Of a DNA stretch of 64,000 nt, positions 30,536-39,506 are shown piece by piece. This stretch comes from Streptomyces zhihengii. Lineage in GTDB: Bacteria; Actinomycetota; Actinomycetes; Streptomycetales; Streptomycetaceae. A program made the position numbers and the translations under genes. Within the stretch, counting starts at the first letter, position 1. Each line of letters opens with the position of its first letter. The stretch spans positions 6,163,501 to 6,227,500 of the forward strand of contig NZ_JAFEJA010000001.1 in the NCBI RefSeq assembly GCF_016919245.1, written 5' to 3'. The notes under the pieces were generated by a model. The model was not told the origin of the DNA and did not search any database. It saw only the letters and a list, made by a program, of their open reading frames with translations.

Positions 30536-31917
30536 GCACGGTCCAGACTTCCAAGAACCTGACGCCGTCTGCTGCGGCGAAGCTGCGCCGTACGGCGTGG
30601 TACCGGACGGAGCGTTTCACGCGCCTGTGGGCGATGATCGCGCTCGGTGTGCTGCTCGCGCTGGTGACGGGTGAGCAGGGCAACACCCGCGACATCTTCT
30701 ACTCGATCGAGCACACCTTCACCGGCCTGAACCTGTGGATCTGCCTGGCGCTGACGGTCGGCGTGTGGGCGCTGCGGGAGTTCGTGGCCGCGCCCATCAA
30801 GGGCGGCGTGGCGAAGGCGAAGGCGGCGGCGCAGTCGACGGCTTCGAGCGGCCCGGTGGGCGGCCTCGTCGCCCGCTTCAAGGCGGACAAGCGCCTGCGG
30901 ATGGGTGCGCTGGCGGTCCTGCTGATCCTGGTGCTCGTCATTCCCTCGGGTCTGGAGCGGACCTGGCAGACGGTGCTGGTGGACCAGATCGCGATCTTCG
31001 CGCTGCTGGCGATCGGTCTGAACGTGGTGATCGGCTGGGCGGGTCTGCTGGACCTCGGCTTCTTCGCCTTCTTCGCGGTCGGCGCCTACTCGACGGCGTA
31101 CTGGACGGGCCGGCTGCCGGTCGAACCGCCGGTGGTCCTGAACAACTTCTGGGTCATCCCCGTCGCCGTGGTGACGTGTCTGATCTGCGGTCTGCTGCTC
31201 GGTGCTCCGACGCTGCGGCTGCGGGGCGACTACCTGGCGATCGTGACCCTCGGCTTCCACGAGATCATCTACCTGGTCGCGAAGAACGCCGACGGCCTGA
31301 CGGGCGGCCCGCAGGGCGCGCGTCTGATCCCGGACTTCTCGATCGACTTCGCCGGTATCGAGTACAAGTGGTCGATCAAGCCGCTGCCCTACTGGTACCT
31401 GCTGGTCTTCTTCATCGTGCTCGTCATCTTCCTGTTCGCGCGCCTGGAGCACTCCCGGGTGGGCCGCGCGTGGACGGCGATCCGCGAGGACGAGATCGCG
31501 GCGGCGGCCAACGGCGTGGACACGGTCCGCTTCAAGCTGATGGCCTTCGCGATCGGCGCCTCGACGTCGGGTGTCGCGGGCGTGATCTTCACCAGCAAGT
31601 ACGGGTACATCAACCCCGAGGTCTTCCCGCTGCTCCAGTCCATCCTGATCCTGGCCTACGTCATCTTCGGCGGTATGGGCTCGATCCCGGGTGTGCTGAT
31701 CGGCACGGCGCTGCTGGTGTGGCTGCCGGAGGCACTGAAGGACTGGGTGGACCCGTCCGACCGTTACATGTACCTGGGCGCGCTGCTGGTGGTCATGATG
31801 ATCTACCGGCCGCAGGGCGTCTGGCCGTCCCGCCGCAGGCAGCGTGAGCTGAAGATGGCCGAGGAAGGCATCGGTGACGCCGACGCGATGACCGAGCCGG
31901 CGGGAGGCAAGTTCTGA
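30532..31917 (+). CDS. livM: Branched-chain amino-acid ABC transporter permease (LivM type)
   Basis: 461 aa from the ATG at 30532, preceded by GGGAGGG. The first 130 residues are an extension with two or three membrane segments (FTRLWAMIALGVLLALVTG and LNLWICLALTVGVWALREF) and a cytoplasmic loop rich in Ala and Lys; the LivM core starts near GLERTWQTVLVDQIAIFALLAIGLNVVIGWAG. AWTAIREDEIAAAANGVDTVRFKL is the coupling region. Its stop overlaps the ATG of livG by one base (TGATG). Confidence 0.94.
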   Translation: MSTVQTSKNLTPSAAAKLRRTAWYRTERFTRLWAMIALGVLLALVTGEQGNTRDIFYSIEHTFTGLNLWICLALTVGVWALREFVAAPIKGGVAKAKAAAQSTASSGPVGGLVARFKADKRLRMGALAVLLILVLVIPSGLERTWQTVLVDQIAIFALLAIGLNVVIGWAGLLDLGFFAFFAVGAYSTAYWTGRLPVEPPVVLNNFWVIPVAVVTCLICGLLLGAPTLRLRGDYLAIVTLGFHEIIYLVAKNADGLTGGPQGARLIPDFSIDFAGIEYKWSIKPLPYWYLLVFFIVLVIFLFARLEHSRVGRAWTAIREDEIAAAANGVDTVRFKLMAFAIGASTSGVAGVIFTSKYGYINPEVFPLLQSILILAYVIFGGMGSIPGVLIGTALLVWLPEALKDWVDPSDRYMYLGALLVVMMIYRPQGVWPSRRRQRELKMAEEGIGDADAMTEPAGGKF

Positions 31918-33008
31918 TGGGCACCGACGTGAAGAACGAAGCGACGGCGGGCTCCGGGTCCGCGGACGCCGGTGCGGACCTGGTGCTGCACGCGTCGGAC
32001 CTGACGCTGCGGTTCGGCGGTCTGACCGTGCTCGACAAGGTCGACGTGCGGATGCGCCGCGGCGAGGTCCTCGCGGTGATCGGGCCGAACGGCGCGGGCA
32101 AGACCTCGCTGTTCAACTCGCTCACCGGGGCGTACACCCCGCAGGAGGGGAAGATCCTCTTCCGCTCCAAGGACGGCGACCAGAAGTCGCTGCTCGGCAG
32201 CAAGCCCCACATCGTCAACCGGGTGGGCCTGGCGCGCACGTTCCAGAACATCCGGCTGTTCTCGGCGCTGACGGCGCTGGAGAACGTGAAGATCGCGGCG
32301 GAGACCCGGCTGAAGGCCGGCCCCGTGTCGATCATGCTGGGTCTGCCGAACGCCCGTAAGGCGGAGCGGCAGAGCGACGAGCGGGCGCACCGGCTGCTGC
32401 GGTTCGTGGGCCTGGAGAGCAAGCTCAACGAGATCGCGGGCAGCCTGTCCTACGGTGACCAGCGCAGTCTGGAGATCGCCCGGGCGCTGGCGACCGACCC
32501 GCAGGTGCTCCTGCTGGACGAGCCGGCCGCCGGTACGAACCCGACGGAGAAGCTGGAGCTGGAGCAGCTCATCCGCCGGATCAACACCGAACTCGGCGTG
32601 AGCGTGCTGCTGATCGAGCACGACATGCGTCTGGTGATGTCGGTGGCGGACCGGGTGATGGTGCTGAACTTCGGCAAGCGGATCGCCGAGGGGTCGCCGA
32701 GCGAGGTGCAGCAGCACCCGGCGGTCATCGAGGCGTACCTCGGTGCCTCCTCGGAGGACGCCGAGGTGGTGCAGGCCGTGATCGCCGAGCAGCGCGCGTC
32801 GGAGGAGAACGACGTGGCCCGGCCGGCGGCCGCGCCCGCGGTCGCCGCCGGTGGCGCGGACGCCTCCGGTGACGCGGCGTCGGACGGCGCCGAGGCGTCG
32901 GACGAGGACGCGCCGGAGGAGGCCGCCTCGGCCGAGGCGGCGCCGTCCGGGGCGACGACGGATCAGGCGGCGGACGGCGCTTCGCCGGACGAGGAGAGCG
33001 GCAAGTGA
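31917..33008 (+). CDS. livG: Branched-chain amino-acid ABC transporter ATPase (LivG type) with acidic C-terminal tail
   Basis: 363 aa. Walker A is GPNGAGKTS, the signature is LSYGDQRS, Walker B is VLLLDEPAAG and the H-loop LLIEHDMR. About 20 N-terminal residues and about 85 C-terminal residues lie outside the ATPase domain; the tail is almost only Ala, Glu, Asp, Ser and Gly and is unusual for LivG. It energises uptake by ATP hydrolysis at the cytoplasmic face. The gene is coupled to livM before it and to livF after it (GTG overlaps the stop by 4 bp). Confidence 0.93.
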   Translation: MGTDVKNEATAGSGSADAGADLVLHASDLTLRFGGLTVLDKVDVRMRRGEVLAVIGPNGAGKTSLFNSLTGAYTPQEGKILFRSKDGDQKSLLGSKPHIVNRVGLARTFQNIRLFSALTALENVKIAAETRLKAGPVSIMLGLPNARKAERQSDERAHRLLRFVGLESKLNEIAGSLSYGDQRSLEIARALATDPQVLLLDEPAAGTNPTEKLELEQLIRRINTELGVSVLLIEHDMRLVMSVADRVMVLNFGKRIAEGSPSEVQQHPAVIEAYLGASSEDAEVVQAVIAEQRASEENDVARPAAAPAVAAGGADASGDAASDGAEASDEDAPEEAASAEAAPSGATTDQAADGASPDEESGK

Positions 33009-33769
33009 GCACCACGACCGAGCTGCAGAAGGACGCCGGTACCGGCGGTTCCGCGGAGGAGACCCTCCTCGAACTCAAGGGCATGCACGTCTTCTACGGC
33101 GCCATCGAGGCCCTCAAGGGCATCGACCTGACCGTGCGCAAGGGCGAGATCGTCGCCCTGCTGGGCGGCAACGGCGCGGGCAAGACGACGACGCTGCGCA
33201 CCATCTCGGGCATGCTCCAGCCGCGGATCGGCGAGGTGCTGTACCGCGGTGAGCGCATCGACGGGATCAAGTCGCACGAGCTGGTGCAGTTCGGCATCGG
33301 GCATGTGCCCGAGGGCCGGCGGGTCTTCGCGACGATGACCGTGCGCGAGAACCTGGAGATGGGCGCGTACAAGTTCAACTCGGTGGACGCCGCCGACCTG
33401 GACCGCGCGTTCACCCTGTTCCCGCGCCTGGCCGAGCGGCGTACGCAGCTCGCGGGCACGCTCTCCGGCGGTGAGCAGCAGATGCTCGCCATCGGCCGCG
33501 CGCTGATGGGCCGGCCGGAGCTGCTGCTCCTGGACGAGCCGTCGATGGGTCTCGCGCCGCTGATCGTGCAGCAGATCTTCGAGATCATCGAGGAGATCAA
33601 CAAGCAGGGCACGACCGTGCTGCTCGTCGAGCAGAACGCCACGCAGGCCCTGGGCCTGGCCGACCGCGGCTACGTCCTGGAGACGGGCGCGGTGGCGATG
33701 TCGGGCCCGGCGACCGAGCTGCTGTCCGACACGCGGATCCGTGCGGCGTACCTCGGAGAGGGCGCCTGA
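33005..33769 (+). CDS. livF: Branched-chain amino-acid ABC transporter ATPase (LivF type)
   Basis: 254 aa from a GTG that overlaps the livG stop. Walker A GGNGAGKTT, LivF-type HVPEGRRVFATMTVRENLEMGAY, signature LSGGEQQML, Walker B LLLDEPSMGL. It pairs with LivG as the second ATPase subunit. Last gene of the operon; a 15-bp terminator follows at 33803-33834. Confidence 0.95.
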   Translation: MSTTTELQKDAGTGGSAEETLLELKGMHVFYGAIEALKGIDLTVRKGEIVALLGGNGAGKTTTLRTISGMLQPRIGEVLYRGERIDGIKSHELVQFGIGHVPEGRRVFATMTVRENLEMGAYKFNSVDAADLDRAFTLFPRLAERRTQLAGTLSGGEQQMLAIGRALMGRPELLLLDEPSMGLAPLIVQQIFEIIEEINKQGTTVLLVEQNATQALGLADRGYVLETGAVAMSGPATELLSDTRIRAAYLGEGA

Positions 33770-33802
33770 CGGCCGCGGCCGTCAGCACGTAGCAGGGAAG
33801 GC

Positions 33803-33834
33803 AAGGGCCAGGGGACCGAGGTCTCCTGGCCCTT
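33803..33834 (+). terminator. Terminator of the branched-chain amino-acid operon
   Basis: 15-bp arms 33803-33817 and 33820-33834 (AAGGGCCAGG core) with one G-U pair and a minimal loop. Confidence 0.75.
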
Positions 33835-33884
33835 CGCCGTGTGCGGTGCCGTTCATGGTGTGCGGGGCCGGGGCGGCCCGTTCG

Positions 33885-34343
33885 TCAGCCCTGGGCGTCG
33901 CGGAGCAGGCAGGTGAGGCGGGCGGTGCACACACGCCGGTCCTGCTCGTCGGAGATCACGATCTCGTAGGTGGCGGTGGAACGGCCGCGGTGGACGGGGG
34001 TGGCGACACCGGTCACCAGGCCGTCGCGGACGCCGCGGTGGTGGGTGCAGTTGAGGTCGACGCCGACGGCGACCTTGGACGGGCCGCCGTGCAGCATGGA
34101 GCCGACCGAGCCCAGGGTCTCGGCGAGCACCGCGGAGGCGCCGCCGTGCAGAAGCCCGTAGGGCTGGGTGTTGCCCTTGACGGGCATGGTGCCCACGACG
34201 CGGTCCGCGGCGGCCTCGACGATGGTCACGCCCATGCGTTCGCCGAGGTCTCCGGCGGAGAACAGGGCGGGCAGGTCCACGCCGAGCTCGGCGTACTGGT
34301 CGATGACTTCCTGCGGGAACTGCACGGTGGTCTGCTCGCCCAT
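33885..34343 (-). CDS. Hotdog-fold thioesterase, PaaI family
   Basis: 152 aa from the ATG at 34343. LGERMGVTIVEAAADRVVGTMPVKGNTQPYGLLHGGASAVLAETLGS holds the hotdog strands and the HGG motif with the active-site region; GVDLNCTHHRGVRDGLVTGVA follows. Members hydrolyse acyl-CoA thioesters such as phenylacetyl-CoA or hydroxybenzoyl-CoA derivatives in the cytoplasm. The molybdoenzyme gene ends 52 bp upstream on the same strand, so they may share a transcript, though no functional link is evident. Confidence 0.92.
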   Translation of the reverse strand: MGEQTTVQFPQEVIDQYAELGVDLPALFSAGDLGERMGVTIVEAAADRVVGTMPVKGNTQPYGLLHGGASAVLAETLGSVGSMLHGGPSKVAVGVDLNCTHHRGVRDGLVTGVATPVHRGRSTATYEIVISDEQDRRVCTARLTCLLRDAQG

Positions 34344-34395
34344 GGGGCCGGCTCCGATCGTCGAACGTCGTTGTCCCTGCTGCCTGAGCAAACGC

Positions 34396-36675
34396 TTAGG
34401 CGGACGGTGATTGTTCCAGACGCACGACGACGGACTTGCTGGCGGGGGTGTTGCTGGTGTCGGCGGTGGAATCCAGCGGGACCAGGACGTTCGTCTCCGG
34501 GTAGTAGGCGGCGGCGCAGCCGCGGGCCGTGGGGTAGTGGACGACCCGGAAACCGGGGGCGCGGCGCTCCACGCCGTCCTTCCACTCGCCCACGAGGTCG
34601 GCGTACGCGCCGTCGGCGAGGCCGAGCTCCCGGGCGTCGTCGGGGTGGACGAGCACCACCCGCCGGCCGCCCTTGATGCCCCGGTAGCGGTCGTCCAGGC
34701 CGTAGATCGTGGTGTTGTACTGGTCGTGGGAGCGCAGGGTCTGGAGCAGCAGCCGGCCCGCGGGGACCTTCGGGTACTCCACGGGGGCGGCGGTGAAGTT
34801 GGCCTTGCCGGTGGCCGTGGGGAAGCGGCGCTCGTCACGGGGCGCGTGGGGGAGGGCGAAGCCGCCCGGCCGCGCGATCTTCGCGTTGAAGTCCTCGAAG
34901 CCGGGCACGACCCGGGCGATCCGCTCGCGGATGGTGCCGTAGTCCTTCTCGAACTCCTCCCACGGGGTGCGGGAGCCGGCGCCGAGGACGGCACGGGCCA
35001 TCCGCGCCACGATCGCCGGCTCGGAGAGCAGATGGCGGCCGGCGGGGGCGAGGTTGCCGCGGGAGGCGTGGACCATGCCCATCGAGTCCTCGACCGTCAC
35101 GACCTGCCGGCCGCCGGCCTGGACGTCCTTGTCGGTGCGGCCGAGGGTGGGCAGGATCAGGGCCCGGCGGCCGGTGACGGCGTGCGAGCGGTTCAGCTTG
35201 GTCGACACATGGACGGTGAGCCGGGCGCGCCGCACGGCGGCCTCGGTGACGGCGGTGTCGGGGGTGGCGGCCACGAAGTTGCCGCCCATGGCGAAGAACA
35301 CCTTGGCCCGGCCGTCGCGCAGCGCCTCGATGGAGCGGACCACGTCGAGCCCGTGGTGGCGTGGCGGCGCGAAGCCGAACTCGGCCTCCAGCGCGTCGAG
35401 GAACGCGGCGGAGGGCCGCTCGAAGATCCCCATGGTGCGGTCGCCCTGCACGTTGGAGTGGCCGCGCACGGGGCAGACACCGGCGCCCGGGCGGCCGATG
35501 TTGCCCCGGAGCAGCAGGAAGTTGACCACTTCGCGGATGGTGGCCACGGAGTGCTTGTGCTGGGTGAGGCCCATCGCCCAGCAGACGATGGTGCGCTCCG
35601 AGGCGAGGACCATGGCGAGCGCCCGCTCGATCTCCTCGCGGCCGAGCCCCGTGGCGGCGAGCGTCTCCTCCCAGTCGGCGGACCGGGCGGCCTCGGCGAA
35701 CTCCTCGAAGCCGTGGGTGTGCGCGGCGACGAAGGTCTCGTCGACCGCGCCGTCGCGTTCCAGGATCAGCTTGTTCAGCAGGCGGAAGAGGGCCTGGTCG
35801 CCGCCGATGCGGACCTGGAGGAAGAGATCGGTCAGGGAGACGCCCTTGACCAGGCCGGAGACGCTCTGCGGGTTCTTGAAGCGCTCCAGGCCGGCCTCGG
35901 GGAGCGGGTTGACCGAGATGATCTTCGCGCCGGAGGCCTTCGCCTGCTCCAGGGCGGTCAGCATCCGGGGGTGGTTGGTGCCCGGGTTCTGACCGGCGAC
36001 GATGATCAGGTCGGCCTGGTGGAGGTCCTCCAGCGAGACGCTGCCCTTGCCCACCCCGATGGTCTCGGTGAGCGCCGATCCCGAGGACTCGTGGCACATG
36101 TTGGAGCAGTCGGGCAGGTTGTTGGTGCCGAACTCGCGGGCGAAGAGCTGGAGCAGGAACGCGGCCTCGTTGCTCGTGCGGCCGGAGGTGTAGAAGAGGG
36201 CCTCGTCGGGGGAGCCGAGGGCGCCCAGCTCCTCGGCGATGATCGCGAACGCCTTCTCCCAGCTCACCGGCTCGTAGTGGGTGGCGCCCTCGGCGAGGTG
36301 CACGGGCCGGGTGATCCGGCCCTGCTGGCCGAGCCAGTAGCCGCTGCGCTCCGCGAGATCGGACACGGGGTGCGCGGCGAAGAACTCCGGGGTGACCCGG
36401 CGCACCGTGGCCTCCTCGGCGACCGCCTTCGCGCCGTTCTCGCAGAACTCGGCCAGGTGGCGCTTGTCGCCCTCGGGCCAGGCGCAGCCCGGACAGTCGA
36501 ACCCGTCCTTCTGGTTGACCTTGAGCAGGGTGCGGGCGGTGCGGGCGACGCCCATCTGCTCCTGGGCCATGCGCAGGGTGTGGGCGATGGCCGTCAGCCC
36601 GGCGGCCGCGTGCTGCGGGGCCGCGACCTGCGGCGCGTCCTGGACGGGGTCCTGGGCGGGCGGCTTGCTGGGCAT
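34396..36675 (-). CDS. FdhF/YdeP-family molybdopterin oxidoreductase
   Basis: 759 aa from the ATG at 36675, which follows AAGGAGAG; longer in-frame extension is not supported. Near residue 60 DGFDCPGCAWPEGDKRHLAEFCENGAKAV is the family's N-terminal Cys region. The molybdopterin-binding domains follow (YTSGRTSNEAAFLLQLF, NMCHESSGSALTETIGVGKG, GQNPGTNHPRM, RGHSNVQGDRTMG), and the C-terminal cofactor-binding domain starts near RLLLQTLRSHDQYNTTIYG. E. coli YdeP is linked to acid resistance, but the substrate is unknown. No formate dehydrogenase partner subunits are nearby. Confidence 0.9.
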   Translation of the reverse strand: MPSKPPAQDPVQDAPQVAAPQHAAAGLTAIAHTLRMAQEQMGVARTARTLLKVNQKDGFDCPGCAWPEGDKRHLAEFCENGAKAVAEEATVRRVTPEFFAAHPVSDLAERSGYWLGQQGRITRPVHLAEGATHYEPVSWEKAFAIIAEELGALGSPDEALFYTSGRTSNEAAFLLQLFAREFGTNNLPDCSNMCHESSGSALTETIGVGKGSVSLEDLHQADLIIVAGQNPGTNHPRMLTALEQAKASGAKIISVNPLPEAGLERFKNPQSVSGLVKGVSLTDLFLQVRIGGDQALFRLLNKLILERDGAVDETFVAAHTHGFEEFAEAARSADWEETLAATGLGREEIERALAMVLASERTIVCWAMGLTQHKHSVATIREVVNFLLLRGNIGRPGAGVCPVRGHSNVQGDRTMGIFERPSAAFLDALEAEFGFAPPRHHGLDVVRSIEALRDGRAKVFFAMGGNFVAATPDTAVTEAAVRRARLTVHVSTKLNRSHAVTGRRALILPTLGRTDKDVQAGGRQVVTVEDSMGMVHASRGNLAPAGRHLLSEPAIVARMARAVLGAGSRTPWEEFEKDYGTIRERIARVVPGFEDFNAKIARPGGFALPHAPRDERRFPTATGKANFTAAPVEYPKVPAGRLLLQTLRSHDQYNTTIYGLDDRYRGIKGGRRVVLVHPDDARELGLADGAYADLVGEWKDGVERRAPGFRVVHYPTARGCAAAYYPETNVLVPLDSTADTSNTPASKSVVVRLEQSPSA

Positions 36676-36784
36676 CGCGCTCTCCTTCGAGCGGGCGGCT
36701 TTGCGGTACACCTCAGATCTTGTCACGCGCCGCCGACAGCGTCCCGGGCCGGTCGGGCCGGTCGGGATTGTCGGCGGTACGTGG

Positions 36785-36798
36785 CAGGATCGGGACCG
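36785..36798 (+). promoter_or_regulatory. Leaderless -10 box (CAGGAT) of polA
   Basis: CAGGAT at 36785-36790 lies 7 nt before the GTG at 36798; no ribosome site is seen. The transcript likely starts at the initiation codon. Confidence 0.45.
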
Positions 36799-39506
36799 TG
36801 GCTGAGACGGCATCGAAGAAGACGGCAGACAACCGACCCCGCCTGCTCCTCATGGACGGGCATTCCCTGGCGTACCGGGCGTTCTTCGCCCTGCCCGCGG
36901 AGAACTTCACCTCGGCGAGCGGCCAGACGACCAACGCCGTCTACGGCTTCGCCTCGATGCTGGCGAACACGCTGCGCGACGAGGCGCCCACGCACTTCGC
37001 GGTGGCCTTCGACGTCTCGCGCAAGACGTGGCGCTCCGCGGACTTCCCCGAGTACAAGGCGAACCGCTCCAAGACCCCCGACGAGTTCAAGGGCCAGGTC
37101 GAGCTGATCGGCGAGCTCCTGGACACGATGAACGCGGTCCGCTTCGCGGTCGACGGCTTCGAGGCCGACGACATCATCGCGACCCTCGCCACCCAGGCCG
37201 AGGCGGCCGGCTTCGAGGTGCTGATCGTCACCGGCGACCGGGACTCCTTCCAGCTCGTCAGCGAGCACACCACGGTGCTCTACCCGACGAAGGGCGTCTC
37301 CGAGCTGACCCGCTTCACCCCGGCCAAGGTCGAGGAGAAGTACGGGCTCACCCCCCGCCAGTACCCGGACTTCGCCGCCCTGCGCGGGGACCCGTCGGAC
37401 AACCTGCCCGGCATCCCCGGCGTCGGCGAGAAGACGGCCACGAAGTGGATCTCCCAGTTCGGCTCGTTCGCCGAGCTGGTGGAGCGCGCCGACGAGGTCA
37501 AGGGCAAGGTCGGCCAGGCGCTGCGCGACCACCTGGAGTCGGTCAAGCTCAACCGGCACCTCACCGAGCTGGTGCGCGACGTGGAGCTGCCGAAGGCCGT
37601 CGCCGAGCTGGAGCGCGCCCCCTACGACCGCACGGCGCTGAAGGGCTTCCTGGAGGTCCTGGAGATCCGCAACCCCAGCCTGCGCGAGCGCCTGCTCGCC
37701 GTGGACCCGGGTGCCGCGGAGGAGGAGGCGCCGCCGCCGGCCGCCGGTGTCGAACTCGACGGCAGCGTCCTCGCCACCGGTGAACTCGGCCCCTGGCTGG
37801 AGGAGCACGCCGGTCAGCCGCTCGGTGTCGCCACGGTCGCGAGCTGGGCCCTGGGCGTCGGCAACGTCAGCGAGATCGCGCTCGCCGGAGCGGACGGCAA
37901 GGCCGCGTGGTTCGACACCACGACCCTGGGCGAGGACGACGAGCGTGCCTTCGCCGAGTGGATCGCCGACCCGGCCCGCCCCAAGACCATGCACAACGCC
38001 AAGGACGCCCTGCGGGTGTTCCCCGAGCACGGCTGGCGGATCGACGGGATCACCATGGACACGGCGCTCGCCGCGTACCTGGTCAAGCCCGGCCGCCGGT
38101 CCTTCGCGCTGGACGCCCTCTCCGTCGAGTACCTGCACCGCGAGCTGGCCCCGGCCGCCGCCGACGGCCAGCTCGCCTTCGGCGCCGACGAGGACGCGGA
38201 AGCCGACGCGCTGATGGCGCAGGCCCGCGCCGTCCTCGACCTCGGCGACGCCCTCGGCGAGAGGCTCACCGAGGTCGGCGCCACGGAACTGCTGCACGAC
38301 GTGGAACTGCCCACCTCGCTGCTGCTCGCCCGGATGGAGCGGCACGGCATCGCCGCCGACCGCGGTCATCTGGAGGCGATGGAGCAGCAGTTCGCGGGCG
38401 CGGTGCAGCAGGCGGTCAAGGAGGCGCACGCCGCCGTCGGCCACGAGTTCAACCTCGGCTCGCCCAAGCAGCTCCAGGAGGTCTTCTTCGGCGAGCTCAA
38501 CCTGCCCAAGACGAAGAAGACGAAGACCGGCTACACGACGGACGCCGACGCCCTCGCCTGGCTGGCCGGCCAGACGGACCACGAGCTGCCCGTCATCATG
38601 CTGCGCCACCGGGAGCAGGCCCGGCTGCGCTCCACGGTCGAGGGGCTGATCAAGACGGTCGCGGCCGACGGCCGGATCCACACCACCTTCAGCCAGACCG
38701 TCGCCGCGACCGGCCGCCTCTCCTCCACCGATCCCAACCTGCAGAACGTGCCCGTCCGCACGGACGAGGGCCGGGCGATCCGGCGGGGCTTCGTCGTCGG
38801 CGAGGGCTTCGAGTCGCTGATGACCGCCGACTACAGCCAGATCGAGCTGCGCGTCATGGCCCATCTGTCGGAGGACGAGGGGCTGATCGAGGCCTTCACC
38901 TCCGGCGAGGACCTCCACACCACCGTCGCCTCCCAGGTGTTCGCCGTGGAGCGGTCCGCCGTCGACGCGGAGATGCGCCGCAAGATCAAGGCCATGTCCT
39001 ACGGGCTCGCGTACGGGCTCTCCGCCTTCGGCCTCTCCCAGCAGCTCAGCATCGAGCCCGCCGAGGCCCGGGTGCTGATGGACACCTACTTCGAGCGCTT
39101 CGGCGGGGTGCGCGACTATCTGCACCGTGTCGTCGAGGAGGCCCGGGCGACGGGCTACACGGCCACCATGCTCGGCCGCCGCCGCTACCTGCCCGACCTC
39201 AACAGCGACAACCGGCAGCGCCGGGAGGCCGCCGAGCGGATGGCGCTGAACGCCCCCATCCAGGGCACCGCGGCCGACATCGTCAAGGTCGCCATGCTCC
39301 AGGTGGACCGGGCGCTGACGGAGGCGAAGCTGCAGTCACGGCTGCTGCTCCAGGTCCACGACGAAATCGTGCTGGAGGTCTCCCCGGGCGAGCGCGAGCA
39401 GGTCGAGGCGCTGGTGCGTCAGGAGATGTCGTCCGCCGTCGAACTGCGGGCACCGCTGGACGTCTCGGTGGGCGTGGGCCCCGACTGGGAGTCCGCCGCG
39501 CACTGA
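36798..39506 (+). CDS. polA: DNA polymerase I
   Basis: 902 aa from the GTG at 36798, where family similarity begins (ETASKKTADNRPRLLLMDGH). Residues about 15-310 are the 5'-3' flap exonuclease (RAFFALP, FDVSRKTWR, TGDRDSFQLV, GDPSDNLPGIPGVGEKTA). The 3'-5' exonuclease-like domain (about 320-500) lacks the DxE motif where E. coli has FDTET, so proofreading is probably absent, as in other actinobacterial PolA. The polymerase has motif A DYSQIELRVMAHLS, O-helix RRKIKAMSYGLAYG and motif C LLLQVHDEIV. It repairs DNA and processes Okazaki fragments. Its 3' end overlaps a convergent gene by 88 bp. Confidence 0.97.
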   Translation: MAETASKKTADNRPRLLLMDGHSLAYRAFFALPAENFTSASGQTTNAVYGFASMLANTLRDEAPTHFAVAFDVSRKTWRSADFPEYKANRSKTPDEFKGQVELIGELLDTMNAVRFAVDGFEADDIIATLATQAEAAGFEVLIVTGDRDSFQLVSEHTTVLYPTKGVSELTRFTPAKVEEKYGLTPRQYPDFAALRGDPSDNLPGIPGVGEKTATKWISQFGSFAELVERADEVKGKVGQALRDHLESVKLNRHLTELVRDVELPKAVAELERAPYDRTALKGFLEVLEIRNPSLRERLLAVDPGAAEEEAPPPAAGVELDGSVLATGELGPWLEEHAGQPLGVATVASWALGVGNVSEIALAGADGKAAWFDTTTLGEDDERAFAEWIADPARPKTMHNAKDALRVFPEHGWRIDGITMDTALAAYLVKPGRRSFALDALSVEYLHRELAPAAADGQLAFGADEDAEADALMAQARAVLDLGDALGERLTEVGATELLHDVELPTSLLLARMERHGIAADRGHLEAMEQQFAGAVQQAVKEAHAAVGHEFNLGSPKQLQEVFFGELNLPKTKKTKTGYTTDADALAWLAGQTDHELPVIMLRHREQARLRSTVEGLIKTVAADGRIHTTFSQTVAATGRLSSTDPNLQNVPVRTDEGRAIRRGFVVGEGFESLMTADYSQIELRVMAHLSEDEGLIEAFTSGEDLHTTVASQVFAVERSAVDAEMRRKIKAMSYGLAYGLSAFGLSQQLSIEPAEARVLMDTYFERFGGVRDYLHRVVEEARATGYTATMLGRRRYLPDLNSDNRQRREAAERMALNAPIQGTAADIVKVAMLQVDRALTEAKLQSRLLLQVHDEIVLEVSPGEREQVEALVRQEMSSAVELRAPLDVSVGVGPDWESAAH

